DNA of 64,000 bases from contig NZ_JAGQBF010000005.1 in assembly GCF_024345495.1 (NCBI RefSeq), positions 45,811 to 109,810 on the forward strand. The letters run 5' to 3'. Shown piece by piece: positions 1 to 9,025 of this stretch. The notes below the pieces were generated by a model that had not been told where the DNA came from, did no database searches, and saw only the letters and a program-made list of their open reading frames with translations. Each line of letters begins with the position of its first letter. Within the stretch, counting starts at the first letter, position 1. This DNA comes from Synechococcus sp. RedBA-s (lineage in GTDB: Bacteria; Cyanobacteriota; Cyanobacteriia; PCC-6307; Cyanobiaceae). The position numbers were made by a program, and so were the translations under genes.

Positions 1-1629
1 TACCAGGACACCAACCGCACCCAGTACGACCTGATCAAGCTGCTGGTGACCGGCGGCCGCGACCCCGAAACCTTCAACGACTGGGGCGGGCGCTCGGTGT
101 TCGTGGTGGGCGACGCCGACCAGAGCATCTACAGCTTCCGGGCGGCTGATTTCACGATCCTGATGGGCTTCCAGGACGACTTCGGCGACCGGGCCAGCGA
201 CGAGGCCACCCGCACGATGGTGAAGCTGGAGGAGAACTACCGCTCAACCGCCACGATCCTGGAGGCGGCCAACGCCCTGATCGCCCACAACAGTGAGCGC
301 ATCGACAAGGTGCTGCGCCCCACCCGCGGCGAAGGCGAGCTGATCACCCTCACCCGCTGCGACGACGAGATCGCTGAGGCCGAGGCCGTGGTGCACCGCC
401 TACGGATGCTGGAGGCGGCCCACCCCGAGCTGCGCTGGGGCGACATGGCGATCCTTTATCGCACCAACGCCCAGAGCCGGGCGATGGAGGAGTCGCTGGT
501 GCGCTGGGGCATCCCCTACATCGTCGTAGGGGGTCTGCGCTTCTACGACCGGCGCGAGATCAAGGACGTGCTGGCCTACCTGCGCCTGCTGGTGAACCCC
601 GCCGACAGCGTCAGCCTGCTGCGGGTGCTGAACGTGCCCCGGCGCGGCATCGGCAAAACCACGGTGCAGCGTCTCAGCGACGCCTCCGCCCAGCTGGGCA
701 TGCCGCTGTGGGAGGTGGTGAACGATGCGGAGGCCGTGCGCTCCCTGGCCGGTCGCTCCGCCAAGGGGCTGCTGCAGTTCAGCGAACTGATCAGTGATCT
801 CAGCGGCCGCACCCAGGACGCGCCCCCAGCGGAGCTGGTGCAGCGGGTGATGGAGCAGAGCGGCTACCTGGCCGAACTGATCACCGAAGGCACCGATGAG
901 GCCGAGGAGCGGCGGCGCAACCTGCAGGAACTGGTCAACGCCGCCCTGCAGTATCAGGAGGAGAACGAGGAGGGGTCGCTGGAGGGTTTCCTGGCCTCCG
1001 CCGCCCTGGCCAGCGACGCCGACAGCAAGGACACCGCCGCCGACCGGGTCACCCTGATGACCCTGCACGCCAGCAAGGGGCTGGAGTTTCCCGTGGTGTG
1101 CATGGTGGGGCTGGAGCAGGGGCTGTTCCCCAGCTACCGCTCCCTGGAGGATCCCTCCGCCCTGGAGGAGGAGCGGCGCCTCTGCTACGTGGGCATCACC
1201 CGCGCCAAGGAGCGGCTGTTCCTCTCCCACGCCAGTGAGCGGCGGCTATGGGGCGGCATGCGCGAGCCGGCCATTCCCTCGGTATTTCTCTCGGAGCTGC
1301 CGCCGGAGCTGGTGCAGGGCGACATCCCCCAGAGCGGTGGCGCCGCCATCCGGCGAGAGCAGCGGCTAGATCGCCTCACCCGGGTGGACCGCGAGGAGAG
1401 CCAGCGGGTGGCCGCCGGCGGCAGCGCTTCGGCCCCCACCAATGCGGTGCGGCGCCGGGCGCCGGCGCGGGCCTGGGCCATCGGCGATCAGTTGCGCCAC
1501 GCCAGCTTCGGCGACGGCACGATCACCCACCTGTTCGGCAGCGGCGAGAAGATCTCGATCGCAGTGAAGTTCGAGGGCATGGGCCCGAAGATCCTCGATC
1601 CGCGCCTGGCACCGATCGAGCCCCTGTGA
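1..1629 (+). CDS. pcrA: ATP-dependent DNA helicase UvrD/PcrA (5' end outside window)
   Basis: This is a 3'-5' superfamily 1 DNA helicase used in repair and replication-fork processing. The reading frame is open from base 1, so about a third of the protein lies upstream. The fragment (542 aa) begins inside Walker B (YQDTN), then shows motif III (GDADQSIYSFRAAD), motif IV (LEENYRST), motif V (TLHASKGLEFPVV) and motif VI (RRLCYVGITRAKERLF). The C-terminal tail (about the last 50 residues, HASFGDGTI...KISIAVKF) matches the small Tudor-like domain that ends PcrA/UvrD and binds RNA polymerase in other bacteria. Its stop overlaps the GTG start of the next gene, so the two are probably translationally coupled. 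Confidence 0.95.
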   Translation, partial: YQDTNRTQYDLIKLLVTGGRDPETFNDWGGRSVFVVGDADQSIYSFRAADFTILMGFQDDFGDRASDEATRTMVKLEENYRSTATILEAANALIAHNSERIDKVLRPTRGEGELITLTRCDDEIAEAEAVVHRLRMLEAAHPELRWGDMAILYRTNAQSRAMEESLVRWGIPYIVVGGLRFYDRREIKDVLAYLRLLVNPADSVSLLRVLNVPRRGIGKTTVQRLSDASAQLGMPLWEVVNDAEAVRSLAGRSAKGLLQFSELISDLSGRTQDAPPAELVQRVMEQSGYLAELITEGTDEAEERRRNLQELVNAALQYQEENEEGSLEGFLASAALASDADSKDTAADRVTLMTLHASKGLEFPVVCMVGLEQGLFPSYRSLEDPSALEEERRLCYVGITRAKERLFLSHASERRLWGGMREPAIPSVFLSELPPELVQGDIPQSGGAAIRREQRLDRLTRVDREESQRVAAGGSASAPTNAVRRRAPARAWAIGDQLRHASFGDGTITHLFGSGEKISIAVKFEGMGPKILDPRLAPIEPL

Positions 1630-2708
1630 GCCCGGCCGCCAGGGCGCTGGTGCTCAGCGGAGGGCTGATTCACCTGGTCAACCAGCTGGCGGTGGTGCTG
1701 GAGCGGCCGGAGTTGCGCGGCGGTGCCGCCGAGATCGCCCTGCTGCTCACCGGAGCCATCACCTGGGATCCCCTGCGCCTGGCCGAGCAGCACGGGGCGA
1801 TCGAGCGCTGGCTGGAGCAGCTGCGCCAGCTCGATCCCCCTGCCATGGCCCCGGTGCACCTGGTGATGAAGCCGGAGGAGCTCAGGCCCGGCCGCTTCGA
1901 TCTGGCCTGTCTCAACAACCAGTGGCAGCGGGTGCAGCGCGAGCCCTGCGAGCGGCTGGAGATCCCCACCTGGCTGATCTGCGGCGATGGCCTGGGCCTG
2001 TATTACCGCTGCGCCCGTGAGCTGAAGGCGATCCTGCCCAGCCTGCTCAACCGACCGATTCCAGAGCCGCACCGGCGGGTGCACACAGCACTCGAAGGAC
2101 CCCAACCGTGCTGGCATCGCCCCCATGGGCCGATCGATCCCGTGCCGCTCAGCACGCGCTCGCGGCTGTTCGAGGCCCTGGTGGCCAGCTTCGATGGGGC
2201 CTGCGCAGCGTTCGTTGAAGCCTGCCTGGCGGCCACCCGGCCGGAGCGGCCGCTCTGGCTCTGCTCCCTGCCCAACCTGGCCCATCAGTTCCCCAAAGAG
2301 CGCCTGCCACCGGCCCTGCTCGCCGCCTGGATTGGCCAGCTGCCGGGCTTCGATCCAGCCCTGGACCGGCTCGTGCTGATCGAGCACCCCAAGGCACCGA
2401 ACGCCGGCAGCTTCGGGCCCGAAACACCTCAGGGGGTGGCTGCCGTGTTGCGCAGCGCCGTGCCGGTTGAGGTGCTGGTGCGGGCTCTGGAGCAGGCGGC
2501 CCCCGGCCGGCGCCTGGTGGTGGCCGGCCTCACCTCGGCGGTCTACGGCGTGCGCAGCCTCAGCGGCGCCGAGGTGGTCTGGCTGGGCCTTGGGCCTCTC
2601 TGGGCCCACAACCCCCGCTACCGGCGCCATCCCCTGGAATTCCTGCATCGTCTGGTGCGGGTGCGGCGCATGGCCTGGCTCACCCGACGACTGGTGACCC
2701 CGTGCTGA
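1626..2708 (+). CDS. Unknown protein with sialyltransferase-like motifs
   Basis: The 360-aa protein starts at GTG 1626, inside the stop codon of the helicase gene. The upstream part of the same open frame is only a shadow of the helicase. I do not recognise the family firmly. Three short motifs in order recall bacterial sialyl/polysialyltransferases: an acidic-G motif (ICGDGLG, about residue 120), an HP motif (LIEHPK, about residue 255) and a Ser-rich motif (LTSAVYGVRS, about residue 300). Such enzymes move nonulosonic acids onto glycans. Kdo genes lie a few kb away, which suits a surface-glycan role, but this is inference. It has no signal peptide or membrane span. It ends overlapping the start of the nucleotidyltransferase gene. 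Confidence 0.55.
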   Translation: MSPAARALVLSGGLIHLVNQLAVVLERPELRGGAAEIALLLTGAITWDPLRLAEQHGAIERWLEQLRQLDPPAMAPVHLVMKPEELRPGRFDLACLNNQWQRVQREPCERLEIPTWLICGDGLGLYYRCARELKAILPSLLNRPIPEPHRRVHTALEGPQPCWHRPHGPIDPVPLSTRSRLFEALVASFDGACAAFVEACLAATRPERPLWLCSLPNLAHQFPKERLPPALLAAWIGQLPGFDPALDRLVLIEHPKAPNAGSFGPETPQGVAAVLRSAVPVEVLVRALEQAAPGRRLVVAGLTSAVYGVRSLSGAEVVWLGLGPLWAHNPRYRRHPLEFLHRLVRVRRMAWLTRRLVTPC

Positions 2709-4024
2709 TCCAGCTCGAGCCGCCCCTGCGCCGGGCCCTGCAGCTGGTGGTGGAAGCTGCCGCCCCCCTGCCGGTGGCTCTGGTGGGCGGGGCCGTGCGG
2801 GATCTGCTGCTGCACCGGGTGCACAGGGATCCCTGGCGGGGCCTGCCCGATCTCGACCTGGTGGTGGAGCAATCCAGTGCTGAAGAGGGCCCGCCCGCCG
2901 CCCACCGCATCGCCCGCCAGCTGGCCGAGCGGCTGGGCCCCAGCCTGCGCCGCTGCCAGCTGCACGAGGAGTTCGGCACAGCCGAACTCAACATCGACGG
3001 GGTGCTGCTGGACCTGGCCACCGCCCGGCGGGAGTGGTACAAGGAGCCCGGCGCCAATCCCAGCGTCAGGTATGGCTCCCTGGCGGATGACCTGGCCCGC
3101 CGCGATCTGAGCATCAACGCCATCGCCCTGCTGCTGGATGCCGAGCAACTGGAGCAGGCCGAGGCGGCGCACGCTGACGCTCTCGAGAGCCAGCTGCTGG
3201 ACCCCTTCGGCGGCCGGGAGGATCTGGCGGCCCGCCGTCTGCGCTTCCTGCACGGGCACAGCCTTGAGGACGATCCCACCCGGATCGTGCGGGCCGCCCG
3301 CTACAGCGCCCGCCTGGGCCTGGAGCTGGCCCCCGAAGCGCTAGCCCAGTGGCAGCGCACCCTGGCGGCCTGGCCCTGGCGCCGGGCTGAGGTCAACCCC
3401 GGCGGCAGCCCGGGGGTGCCACCCTCCCTGGGCAGCCGGTTGCGCAAGGAACTGGAACTGCTGCTGGGGCGCGAGCCCTGGCCGCGGGCCCTGGAGCTGC
3501 TGCAGCACTGGCAGGCCCTGGAACTGCTGGATTCGAGTCTGCAGCACGACCTGAGCTGGCGGCAGCGGCTGCGCTGGGCCCAGCGGCTGCTGGCCCTGGC
3601 GCAGTTGCCCCCCTGGCCTCAGGAGCAGTGGTTGATGCTGGCTTTGCTGGCCCCCTTGGCCGACCCCGTGGCCCTGGCCGACCAGCTGCAGCTGCCCCAC
3701 CGCAGTCAGCAGAGCCTGCGCGGACTGGTGCGGCTGCGACACTGGCTGGCTGAGCCCGGCCTTGAGCCTGGCGCCAGCCCGGCGCAGCTGAGTTTGGTCC
3801 TGGAGCGGGGGGGGCTGAGCCCGGAGGTGGTGATCCTGGCGCTGGTTAGCCGTCCGCCTGGGGTCTGGCGACGGGGGCTGCTGCGCTGGTTGCTGCGCTG
3901 GCGCTGCCTGGCCTCCCCCATCAGCGCCCGGCAGCTGATGGAGGCGGGATATCCCGCAGGACCGGCCCTGGGGGAGAAGTTGCGCCAGCTGCGCAGGCAG
4001 CGCCTCGATCAGGAGCGCTGGTGA
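2702..4024 (+). CDS. cca: CCA tRNA nucleotidyltransferase / poly(A) polymerase family protein
   Basis: A class II nucleotidyltransferase of 440 aa that builds or repairs the CCA end of tRNA, or adds poly(A). The N-terminal palm domain has the GG-x-x-RD signature (VGGAVRDLLL, residues about 22-31), the DxD metal motif (DLDLVVE, about 50) and the RRDLSINAIAL helix. A neck follows with DDPTRIVRAARYSARLGL, then a Leu/Trp-rich helical body and tail. The start is GTG 2702, which overlaps the preceding stop. Some cyanobacteria split the job between CC-adding and A-adding enzymes, and the sequence alone does not show which type this is. The gene converges with the glycan operon, leaving only 13 bp between stops. 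Confidence 0.85.
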   Translation: MLIQLEPPLRRALQLVVEAAAPLPVALVGGAVRDLLLHRVHRDPWRGLPDLDLVVEQSSAEEGPPAAHRIARQLAERLGPSLRRCQLHEEFGTAELNIDGVLLDLATARREWYKEPGANPSVRYGSLADDLARRDLSINAIALLLDAEQLEQAEAAHADALESQLLDPFGGREDLAARRLRFLHGHSLEDDPTRIVRAARYSARLGLELAPEALAQWQRTLAAWPWRRAEVNPGGSPGVPPSLGSRLRKELELLLGREPWPRALELLQHWQALELLDSSLQHDLSWRQRLRWAQRLLALAQLPPWPQEQWLMLALLAPLADPVALADQLQLPHRSQQSLRGLVRLRHWLAEPGLEPGASPAQLSLVLERGGLSPEVVILALVSRPPGVWRRGLLRWLLRWRCLASPISARQLMEAGYPAGPALGEKLRQLRRQRLDQERW

Positions 4025-4037
4025 GGCCGGGGCCCGC

Positions 4038-5264
4038 TCACCAGCGCACCTGCCAGGGCCAGCGATCGGGCACGCAGAGAAAGCCGTCGTTATGGCCGCA
4101 ATCGAAACCGGCGGAGGGAAGGATGCGGCCCTCGAACCAGTACTGGAAGGTCACGTAGAGCGCCGGAATGACGCACCAGTGGGCGTCGTAGTGGTTCAGC
4201 CAGATCAGGAAGCTGATCAGCAGCAGGAAACCGACGCTGTCGGCCAGGCGGCTGGTCACCTGCGGCAGCCACTGGTGCGTGATCGAGGCCTGGATCAGCA
4301 GGTAACCCACCCCGAAGACCATCAACAGCCGAGTCTGGTCGCAGCGCAGCAACCGCCATGGCGAGAGGCGCTTCTGGGCGCAGGCCAGCAGAAAGCCCAG
4401 GGTCAGGGCACGCTGGAGACGGCCAACGATCTTGCGGATCGAATAATCGCTGAAATAGGCATCCGTGGAGTAGTCCTGCAGCCGCTGCAGAGCCGTGAAT
4501 CCCACCAGGGCGATCAGGCCACCACCAGCAAGCAGCAGCGACAGCACCAACCAGCGCCGCCAGCCCGCCAAGGCCCAGAGGCTTCGGCAACGCCCGGCCG
4601 CCCGGGCCATCGACTCCGGCAGGCTCATCGCCAGGGGGCTGAGGCTGATCAGCAGATTCCAGACGATGGTGCTGTGGGTGAGCGCCGAGAGGATCACCCC
4701 CAGCCCCAACCAGAGGCGGCGGGGGCGGAACTGCCGGGCCGCCCAGAGCATCAGCGGCAGCAGCAGCAGCACCGCCAGGGCCTGACGGCTGTGGGCGTTC
4801 TGCATGAAGCCCCGCAGCATCGGGCTGCAGCAGATCAGCAGGCTCCACCAGCCTCCCCAGGAGGGCACCCTCCAGGCCCGGGCCATCAGTAGCGCCGCCG
4901 CCGCGTAGCCACTGGCCACAAGTCCATGCACCGCCGCCATGCGGTAAGGCAGCAGCAGCAGCAGCGGCCGCAGCAGGCGCCAGAGCGGCTCCGGTGGCCC
5001 CCGCTCCGGATCCACCGCCAGATAATGGGAAAAGCGGGTGGTGTCGCTGTTGCCCCAGCTGCCCAGGGTGAAAAACACCAGCACCAGCACCAGCAGCACA
5101 GCAGCAGCGCTCCACCACAGCCGCGGCCGCCGGTAGGCGCCGGCCAGATGCAGCAGCAGCGCCATCACCACCTGGGCCAGAAACAGCACACCCATCAGCC
5201 CCGGGGCCTGGGTGACCTGGTCGATCCGGAAGGGAGCGTCGAGCGGAAAGGCCGCAGCCAGCAT
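4038..5264 (-). CDS. Polytopic membrane protein, EpsG/Wzy-like (paralogue 2)
   Basis: A 408-aa integral membrane protein with about ten hydrophobic segments and last gene of the glycan operon. It is a diverged tandem copy of the gene directly upstream. Shared blocks are FFTLGSWGNSDTT, LPYRM-AVHGLV, WGGWWSLL-CCSPMLR, SRQALA and a C-terminal CG-x-x-D-x-FLC-PDRWPWQ signature. I chose ATG 5264 because it overlaps the upstream stop by one base (TGATG) and gives a length within one residue of the paralogue; a TTG at 5306 is the alternative. Topology and neighbours fit an O-antigen or exopolysaccharide polymerase of the EpsG/Wzy type, but the exact function is unknown. Confidence 0.75.
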   Translation of the reverse strand: MLAAAFPLDAPFRIDQVTQAPGLMGVLFLAQVVMALLLHLAGAYRRPRLWWSAAAVLLVLVLVFFTLGSWGNSDTTRFSHYLAVDPERGPPEPLWRLLRPLLLLLPYRMAAVHGLVASGYAAAALLMARAWRVPSWGGWWSLLICCSPMLRGFMQNAHSRQALAVLLLLPLMLWAARQFRPRRLWLGLGVILSALTHSTIVWNLLISLSPLAMSLPESMARAAGRCRSLWALAGWRRWLVLSLLLAGGGLIALVGFTALQRLQDYSTDAYFSDYSIRKIVGRLQRALTLGFLLACAQKRLSPWRLLRCDQTRLLMVFGVGYLLIQASITHQWLPQVTSRLADSVGFLLLISFLIWLNHYDAHWCVIPALYVTFQYWFEGRILPSAGFDCGHNDGFLCVPDRWPWQVRW

Positions 5265-6493
5265 CAGCGTGAGGGGAGATCCCAGTAACGGATCTGCCAG
5301 GGCCAACGATCAGGAATGCAGAGGAAGTTGTCGTCGAGACCGCAGCTGAGCAGGCGCGAGGGCAGCAGACGCTCCATCAGCCAGTAATCGATCGTGACGA
5401 ACAAGGCTGGCAGCACCGCCCAATAGCACTGGTAGCGGTTCAACCAGGCCAGGTACACAAGCAACAGAAACAGGCCCACCACATCGGCCAGCCGACTAGT
5501 GATCTGCGGGAACCATACGGCCTGCACTGACCACTGCATCAGGTGGTACAGCAGACCGAACAGGATCAGCTGGCGGGTCACCGCACAGCTCAGCAAGGTG
5601 CGCCAGCCCAGCCGCCGACGCCAGCAGCTGAGCAGCAGCCCCAGGGCCATCGCCGCCTGCAGCCTTCCCACCGCCTGATCCAGGGGGTACTGGTTGAAGT
5701 AACTCTCCTGCTGCACGTAGACCGCCAGCTTCTCCAGTGCCGTGGGCAGGGCCAACGCCACCAGCAGCACCAGGCCGGCGGCCAGGGCCGCCAGGGCGAT
5801 GACAGCAGCGGGCCGGCGCAGGGGCCAGCGGGTCAGCCCCTGCGGCCTCGCTCGCCCCACCAGCAAGCGGGGCAGAAGCGCCAGGGCGAGGGAGCCAGCG
5901 AAGGCTGTGTGCATCGTCAGTGAGAGCAGGGCGGCCAGGGCGACCCAGCGCCGCTGCAGCGCCAGTAGCTGGCCCGCCCAGAGCAGCAGGGGCACCAGCA
6001 GCAGCGTGGCCAGGGCCTGGCGGCTGACGCCGTTCTGGAGAAAACTGCGCAGCATCGGACTGCAGCAGAGCAACAGGCTCCACCAGCCACCCCAGGCCAG
6101 GGCTCGCCAGCGCCAGGCCAGCAGCAGCGGAACCAGGGCATAGCAGGCCACCACCAGCCCATGCACCGCCGACATGCGGTAGGGCAGGCGCACCACCCAG
6201 GGGGCCGCCAGCACCCAGAAGGCCTCCCCCTTGACCCGGGAAAGATCGAAACCGAAGTAGTAACTCAGCTTGGTGGTATCGCTGTTGCCCCAGCTGCCCA
6301 GGGTGAAGAACAGGGCCACGAGGGCCACCAGGGCCAGACCGGCCGTCCACCAGAAGAGGACCCGCTGGCGCACGCCCGCCCAGGCCAGGGCCGACGCCAA
6401 CGCCAGCTGGGCGGCAAAAAGACCGGACAGCAGCAGCGGCGCCGACCTCACCTGATCGAGGCGAAACGGAGCAACCGAAGGGAAATCCAGCAC
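5264..6493 (-). CDS. Polytopic membrane protein, EpsG/Wzy-like (paralogue 1)
   Basis: A 409-aa, very hydrophobic protein with about ten membrane spans, related to the following gene over its whole length. Both begin with an APFR-DQV stretch, carry the GSWGNSDTT loop and the CCSPMLR loop, and end in the same Cys-rich PDRWPWQ tail. The start codon is GTG at 6493, only 5 bp after the upstream stop, and the stop overlaps the next start, so translation is coupled. A glycan polymerase or a subunit of one is the most economical reading given kdsA, kdsC, a glycosyltransferase and an exporter upstream. Conserved cysteines at the C-terminus are unusual for Wzy proteins. Confidence 0.75.
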   Translation of the reverse strand: MLDFPSVAPFRLDQVRSAPLLLSGLFAAQLALASALAWAGVRQRVLFWWTAGLALVALVALFFTLGSWGNSDTTKLSYYFGFDLSRVKGEAFWVLAAPWVVRLPYRMSAVHGLVVACYALVPLLLAWRWRALAWGGWWSLLLCCSPMLRSFLQNGVSRQALATLLLVPLLLWAGQLLALQRRWVALAALLSLTMHTAFAGSLALALLPRLLVGRARPQGLTRWPLRRPAAVIALAALAAGLVLLVALALPTALEKLAVYVQQESYFNQYPLDQAVGRLQAAMALGLLLSCWRRRLGWRTLLSCAVTRQLILFGLLYHLMQWSVQAVWFPQITSRLADVVGLFLLLVYLAWLNRYQCYWAVLPALFVTIDYWLMERLLPSRLLSCGLDDNFLCIPDRWPWQIRYWDLPSR

Positions 6494-6498
6494 GGGAC

Positions 6499-7623
6499 TC
6501 AGGCGGCCAAGCTCGAGCCGCGCCGGTTCAGCAAGAGCTGGCGCAGGGCCTGCTCTTGCTGAACCGCATCGAAACCCCAGTAGGGATCCAGCAGCCCCCG
6601 CACGCGCTCCTGGGCACCCGGCTCAGCCGACCCCAGCTCCCGCCGCAGCAGGGCGCTCAGGCGCTGTCGCTCGGCCCACTCACCGGCCTCCTCCTCGGCC
6701 TTGGCCCCCGCCAGGGTCGAGAGGTCCTGCTGGGCTTCCGCCTCGATCCAGTGCAGCCTTGTCCCCAGGGCCACCCCGTAGCCGAGGTGGGTGCCGAAGG
6801 CGTTGCTGGCCAGCCCATCACTGAGCTCCAGCAGGGTGCGCAGCGAATCGAGGAACCAGGGGTTGGAGCGGTGCCCATTGCAGGCCACGATCCACTCCGG
6901 CGGCAGCGGCAGCTGCTCGGGATCCTTCCAGTGGCGCAGCCAGATCAACGAGCGGTAACCGCCGGCCTCCATCAGGGCGCGCACTTCCGCCACGCAGTGG
7001 TCGAGATCCATGCGCCGCTCCACCTGGTCCCAGCTGTGGGCCAGCACCACCAACAGGGTGGGGCCCAGCTCGGCACGCAAGCGGCTGATCGCCTCAGCAT
7101 CGAGCAGGGGCCGGGCGTAGGCGATCCAGGGGCCGATCGGATGGGCCGGCAGCCCGAAGCGCTCCCGCAGCCAGCTCGCCCGCAGGGGTCCCATGCAGAG
7201 ATAGCCACGGGTCCAGGGGCGCGGACTCTCAAAGGTGGCCCCCCGGCTCACCTTGAGGCCATGCTCCAGCAGATGCGGCAGCGGCGAACCGATCAACGGC
7301 AGGCCCGCATGGCGCTTGAGCTGGATGTCGTGGCCGTAGTGGTGGGAGGAATTCTCCAGTTCGCGCCGGGCGGGGCTGAAAAACGGCTTGGTGGAGGCGG
7401 CGGAGCGGAAAGCGTGGCGATCCCAGAGATCGGCGCTCACCTGGGGGGCGAAGGGCCGCTGGCCGAAAGCCTGATGCACCAGCCCCCGGTAGGCGGCCAG
7501 GGCCTGCCACTCATCCCGGTCCAGTCGCTCCAGCCGGCTGAGCGGACCGAGCCACCCACTCCTCAGGGCCTGGCGCAGACCGGCGCGCAACCGCTGGCGC
7601 AGGCCCGCGGGACGCTTAACCAT
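6499..7623 (-). CDS. Conserved glycan-locus protein of unknown function
   Basis: A soluble 374-aa protein starting at ATG 7623 (a GTG at 7632 is also in frame), with the first 8 bases overlapping the end of kdsC. I do not recognise a named family. The C-terminal half has LELSDGLASNAFGTHLGYG followed by VALGTRLHWIE, which resembles the nucleotide-sugar-binding end of capsule Kdo-transferase (KpsC/KpsS-like) and other GT-B enzymes, where a glycine-rich loop precedes a conserved acidic residue. A Trp-rich SPRPWTRGYLCMGPLRASW block sits mid-protein. Position between kdsC and two putative polymerases suggests action on a Kdo-containing surface glycan; this is inference. Confidence 0.65.
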   Translation of the reverse strand: MVKRPAGLRQRLRAGLRQALRSGWLGPLSRLERLDRDEWQALAAYRGLVHQAFGQRPFAPQVSADLWDRHAFRSAASTKPFFSPARRELENSSHHYGHDIQLKRHAGLPLIGSPLPHLLEHGLKVSRGATFESPRPWTRGYLCMGPLRASWLRERFGLPAHPIGPWIAYARPLLDAEAISRLRAELGPTLLVVLAHSWDQVERRMDLDHCVAEVRALMEAGGYRSLIWLRHWKDPEQLPLPPEWIVACNGHRSNPWFLDSLRTLLELSDGLASNAFGTHLGYGVALGTRLHWIEAEAQQDLSTLAGAKAEEEAGEWAERQRLSALLRRELGSAEPGAQERVRGLLDPYWGFDAVQQEQALRQLLLNRRGSSLAA

Positions 7624-8197
7624 TGCGGTCACGCCAGCCGGTGCGGCTCAGCTCCCGCCACTCCCCCCGCGCCCGCAGGATCGCCTCGGCCAGACCGCGC
7701 ACGGCGCCATGGCCGCCATCGGCAGCGAGCACCGCATCAGCCTGGCGGCGCAGGGGCGTCACGGCATCGGCCGGGCAGAGCAGCAGGCCCACAACCGGCC
7801 GCACCGCCAGATCGTTGAGATCGTCACCCACAAAGGCCGTCTCGGCAGGGCTGATCCCCAGGCTGCTCTGCAACCGGGCCAGGGCCACGGGCTTGTCCTT
7901 GACGCCGGTGAGGCAGTGGCCGATGCCCAGGTAGCGGGCCCGCTGTTCGCTGGCGCCGCCCTTGCCGCCGCTGAGCAGCGCCACCTCCAGACCCGCCTGC
8001 TGCAGCAGCCGGATGCCCAGGCCATCGCGCACATCAAAACGCTTGATCACCTCCCCGGATTCCGTGGTCCAGAGGCCCCCGTCGGTGAGCACCCCATCCA
8101 CATCCAGCACCAGCAGACGCAGGGCCCTCAGCCGCCCGCGCCAGCGCCAGGCCAGCAGGGCCGGCTGGCGCAAGGGCCAGGCCAGTGAGACGCTCAC
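7616..8197 (-). CDS. kdsC: 3-deoxy-D-manno-octulosonate 8-phosphate phosphatase (KdsC, HAD family)
   Basis: This HAD-superfamily phosphatase removes the phosphate of Kdo-8-phosphate, the step after KdsA. In 193 residues it has HAD motif I ([10 protein letters not shown], about residue 32), motif II in ALLSGG, a lysine in [11 protein letters not shown] and motif III ([11 protein letters not shown]). The start GTG 8197 overlaps the kdsA stop (GTGA), so synthesis of the two is coupled. KdsC proteins usually show SGR after motif II; here it reads SGGKGG, so phosphatases of related nonulosonic acids cannot be fully excluded. The adjacent kdsA strongly favours Kdo. Confidence 0.9.
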   Translation of the reverse strand: MSVSLAWPLRQPALLAWRWRGRLRALRLLVLDVDGVLTDGGLWTTESGEVIKRFDVRDGLGIRLLQQAGLEVALLSGGKGGASEQRARYLGIGHCLTGVKDKPVALARLQSSLGISPAETAFVGDDLNDLAVRPVVGLLLCPADAVTPLRRQADAVLAADGGHGAVRGLAEAILRARGEWRELSRTGWRDRNG

Positions 8198-9006
8198 AGC
8201 ACCGTGACGGCCTCCCCCTGCTCCTGCAGGGGGGCGCGAATGGCCAGCAGTTGCTCCAGGAACGGCTCGACCCGGTGCAGGGGCACCATGTTCGGCCCAT
8301 CACTGAGGCCCTGATCGGGGTCGGGATGCACTTCCATGAACAGGCCATCGATGCCCACCGCGGCCGCGGCCCGCGCCAGGGGCGCCACGAATTCACGCTG
8401 GCCGCCGCTGCTGCTGCCGCGGCCACCCGGCTGCTGCACCGAATGGGTGGCATCGAAGATCACCGGGCAACCCAGGGCGCGCAGCTGGGGCAGGCTGCGG
8501 AAATCAACGACGAGGGTGTTGTAGCCAAAGCTGGAGCCCCGCTCCGTGAGCCAGAGGTTCTCCACACCGGCCTCACGCAGCTTGGTCACCACCTGGGCCA
8601 TATCCCAGGGGGCGAGGAACTGGCCCTTCTTGACGTTGATGGTCTTGTCGGTGCCGCGCACCGCCTCGGCCGCCGCCAGCAACAGATCGGTCTGGCGGCA
8701 GAGGAAGGCGGGAATCTGGAGCACATCCACCACCTCGGCCACCTGGGCTGCCTGCTGGCTTTCGTGGATGTCGGTGAGCACCGGCAGGCCGAAGCGCTGC
8801 TTCACCTCCTTGAGCACCTCCAGGCCGCCGCTGACACCCGGCCCCCGGAAGGAGCCGCCGGAACTGCGGTTGGCCTTGTCGAAACTGGCCTTGAAGATGT
8901 AGGTGATGCCCAGGCGCTGGGCGATCGCCTGCATCCGCTCAGCCACCTGGAACACCAGCTCGGGGCTTTCGATCACGCAGGGGCCGGCGATCAGGGTGAA
9001 GCTCAT
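8194..9006 (-). CDS. kdsA: 3-deoxy-8-phosphooctulonate synthase (KdsA)
   Basis: This enzyme condenses phosphoenolpyruvate with arabinose 5-phosphate to Kdo-8-phosphate, a precursor of LPS core or capsule. The 270-aa protein shows the DAHP-synthase class I fold signatures [11 protein letters not shown] at the N-terminus, [12 protein letters not shown] (active-site lysines), [22 protein letters not shown] and [12 protein letters not shown]. Length and motifs are typical. The ATG at 9006 lies 19 bp after the ABC exporter gene, in the same operon. Confidence 0.95.
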   Translation of the reverse strand: MSFTLIAGPCVIESPELVFQVAERMQAIAQRLGITYIFKASFDKANRSSGGSFRGPGVSGGLEVLKEVKQRFGLPVLTDIHESQQAAQVAEVVDVLQIPAFLCRQTDLLLAAAEAVRGTDKTINVKKGQFLAPWDMAQVVTKLREAGVENLWLTERGSSFGYNTLVVDFRSLPQLRALGCPVIFDATHSVQQPGGRGSSSGGQREFVAPLARAAAAVGIDGLFMEVHPDPDQGLSDGPNMVPLHRVEPFLEQLLAIRAPLQEQGEAVTVL

Positions 9007-9025
9007 GGGGGGAAGGAGGAGGGCG

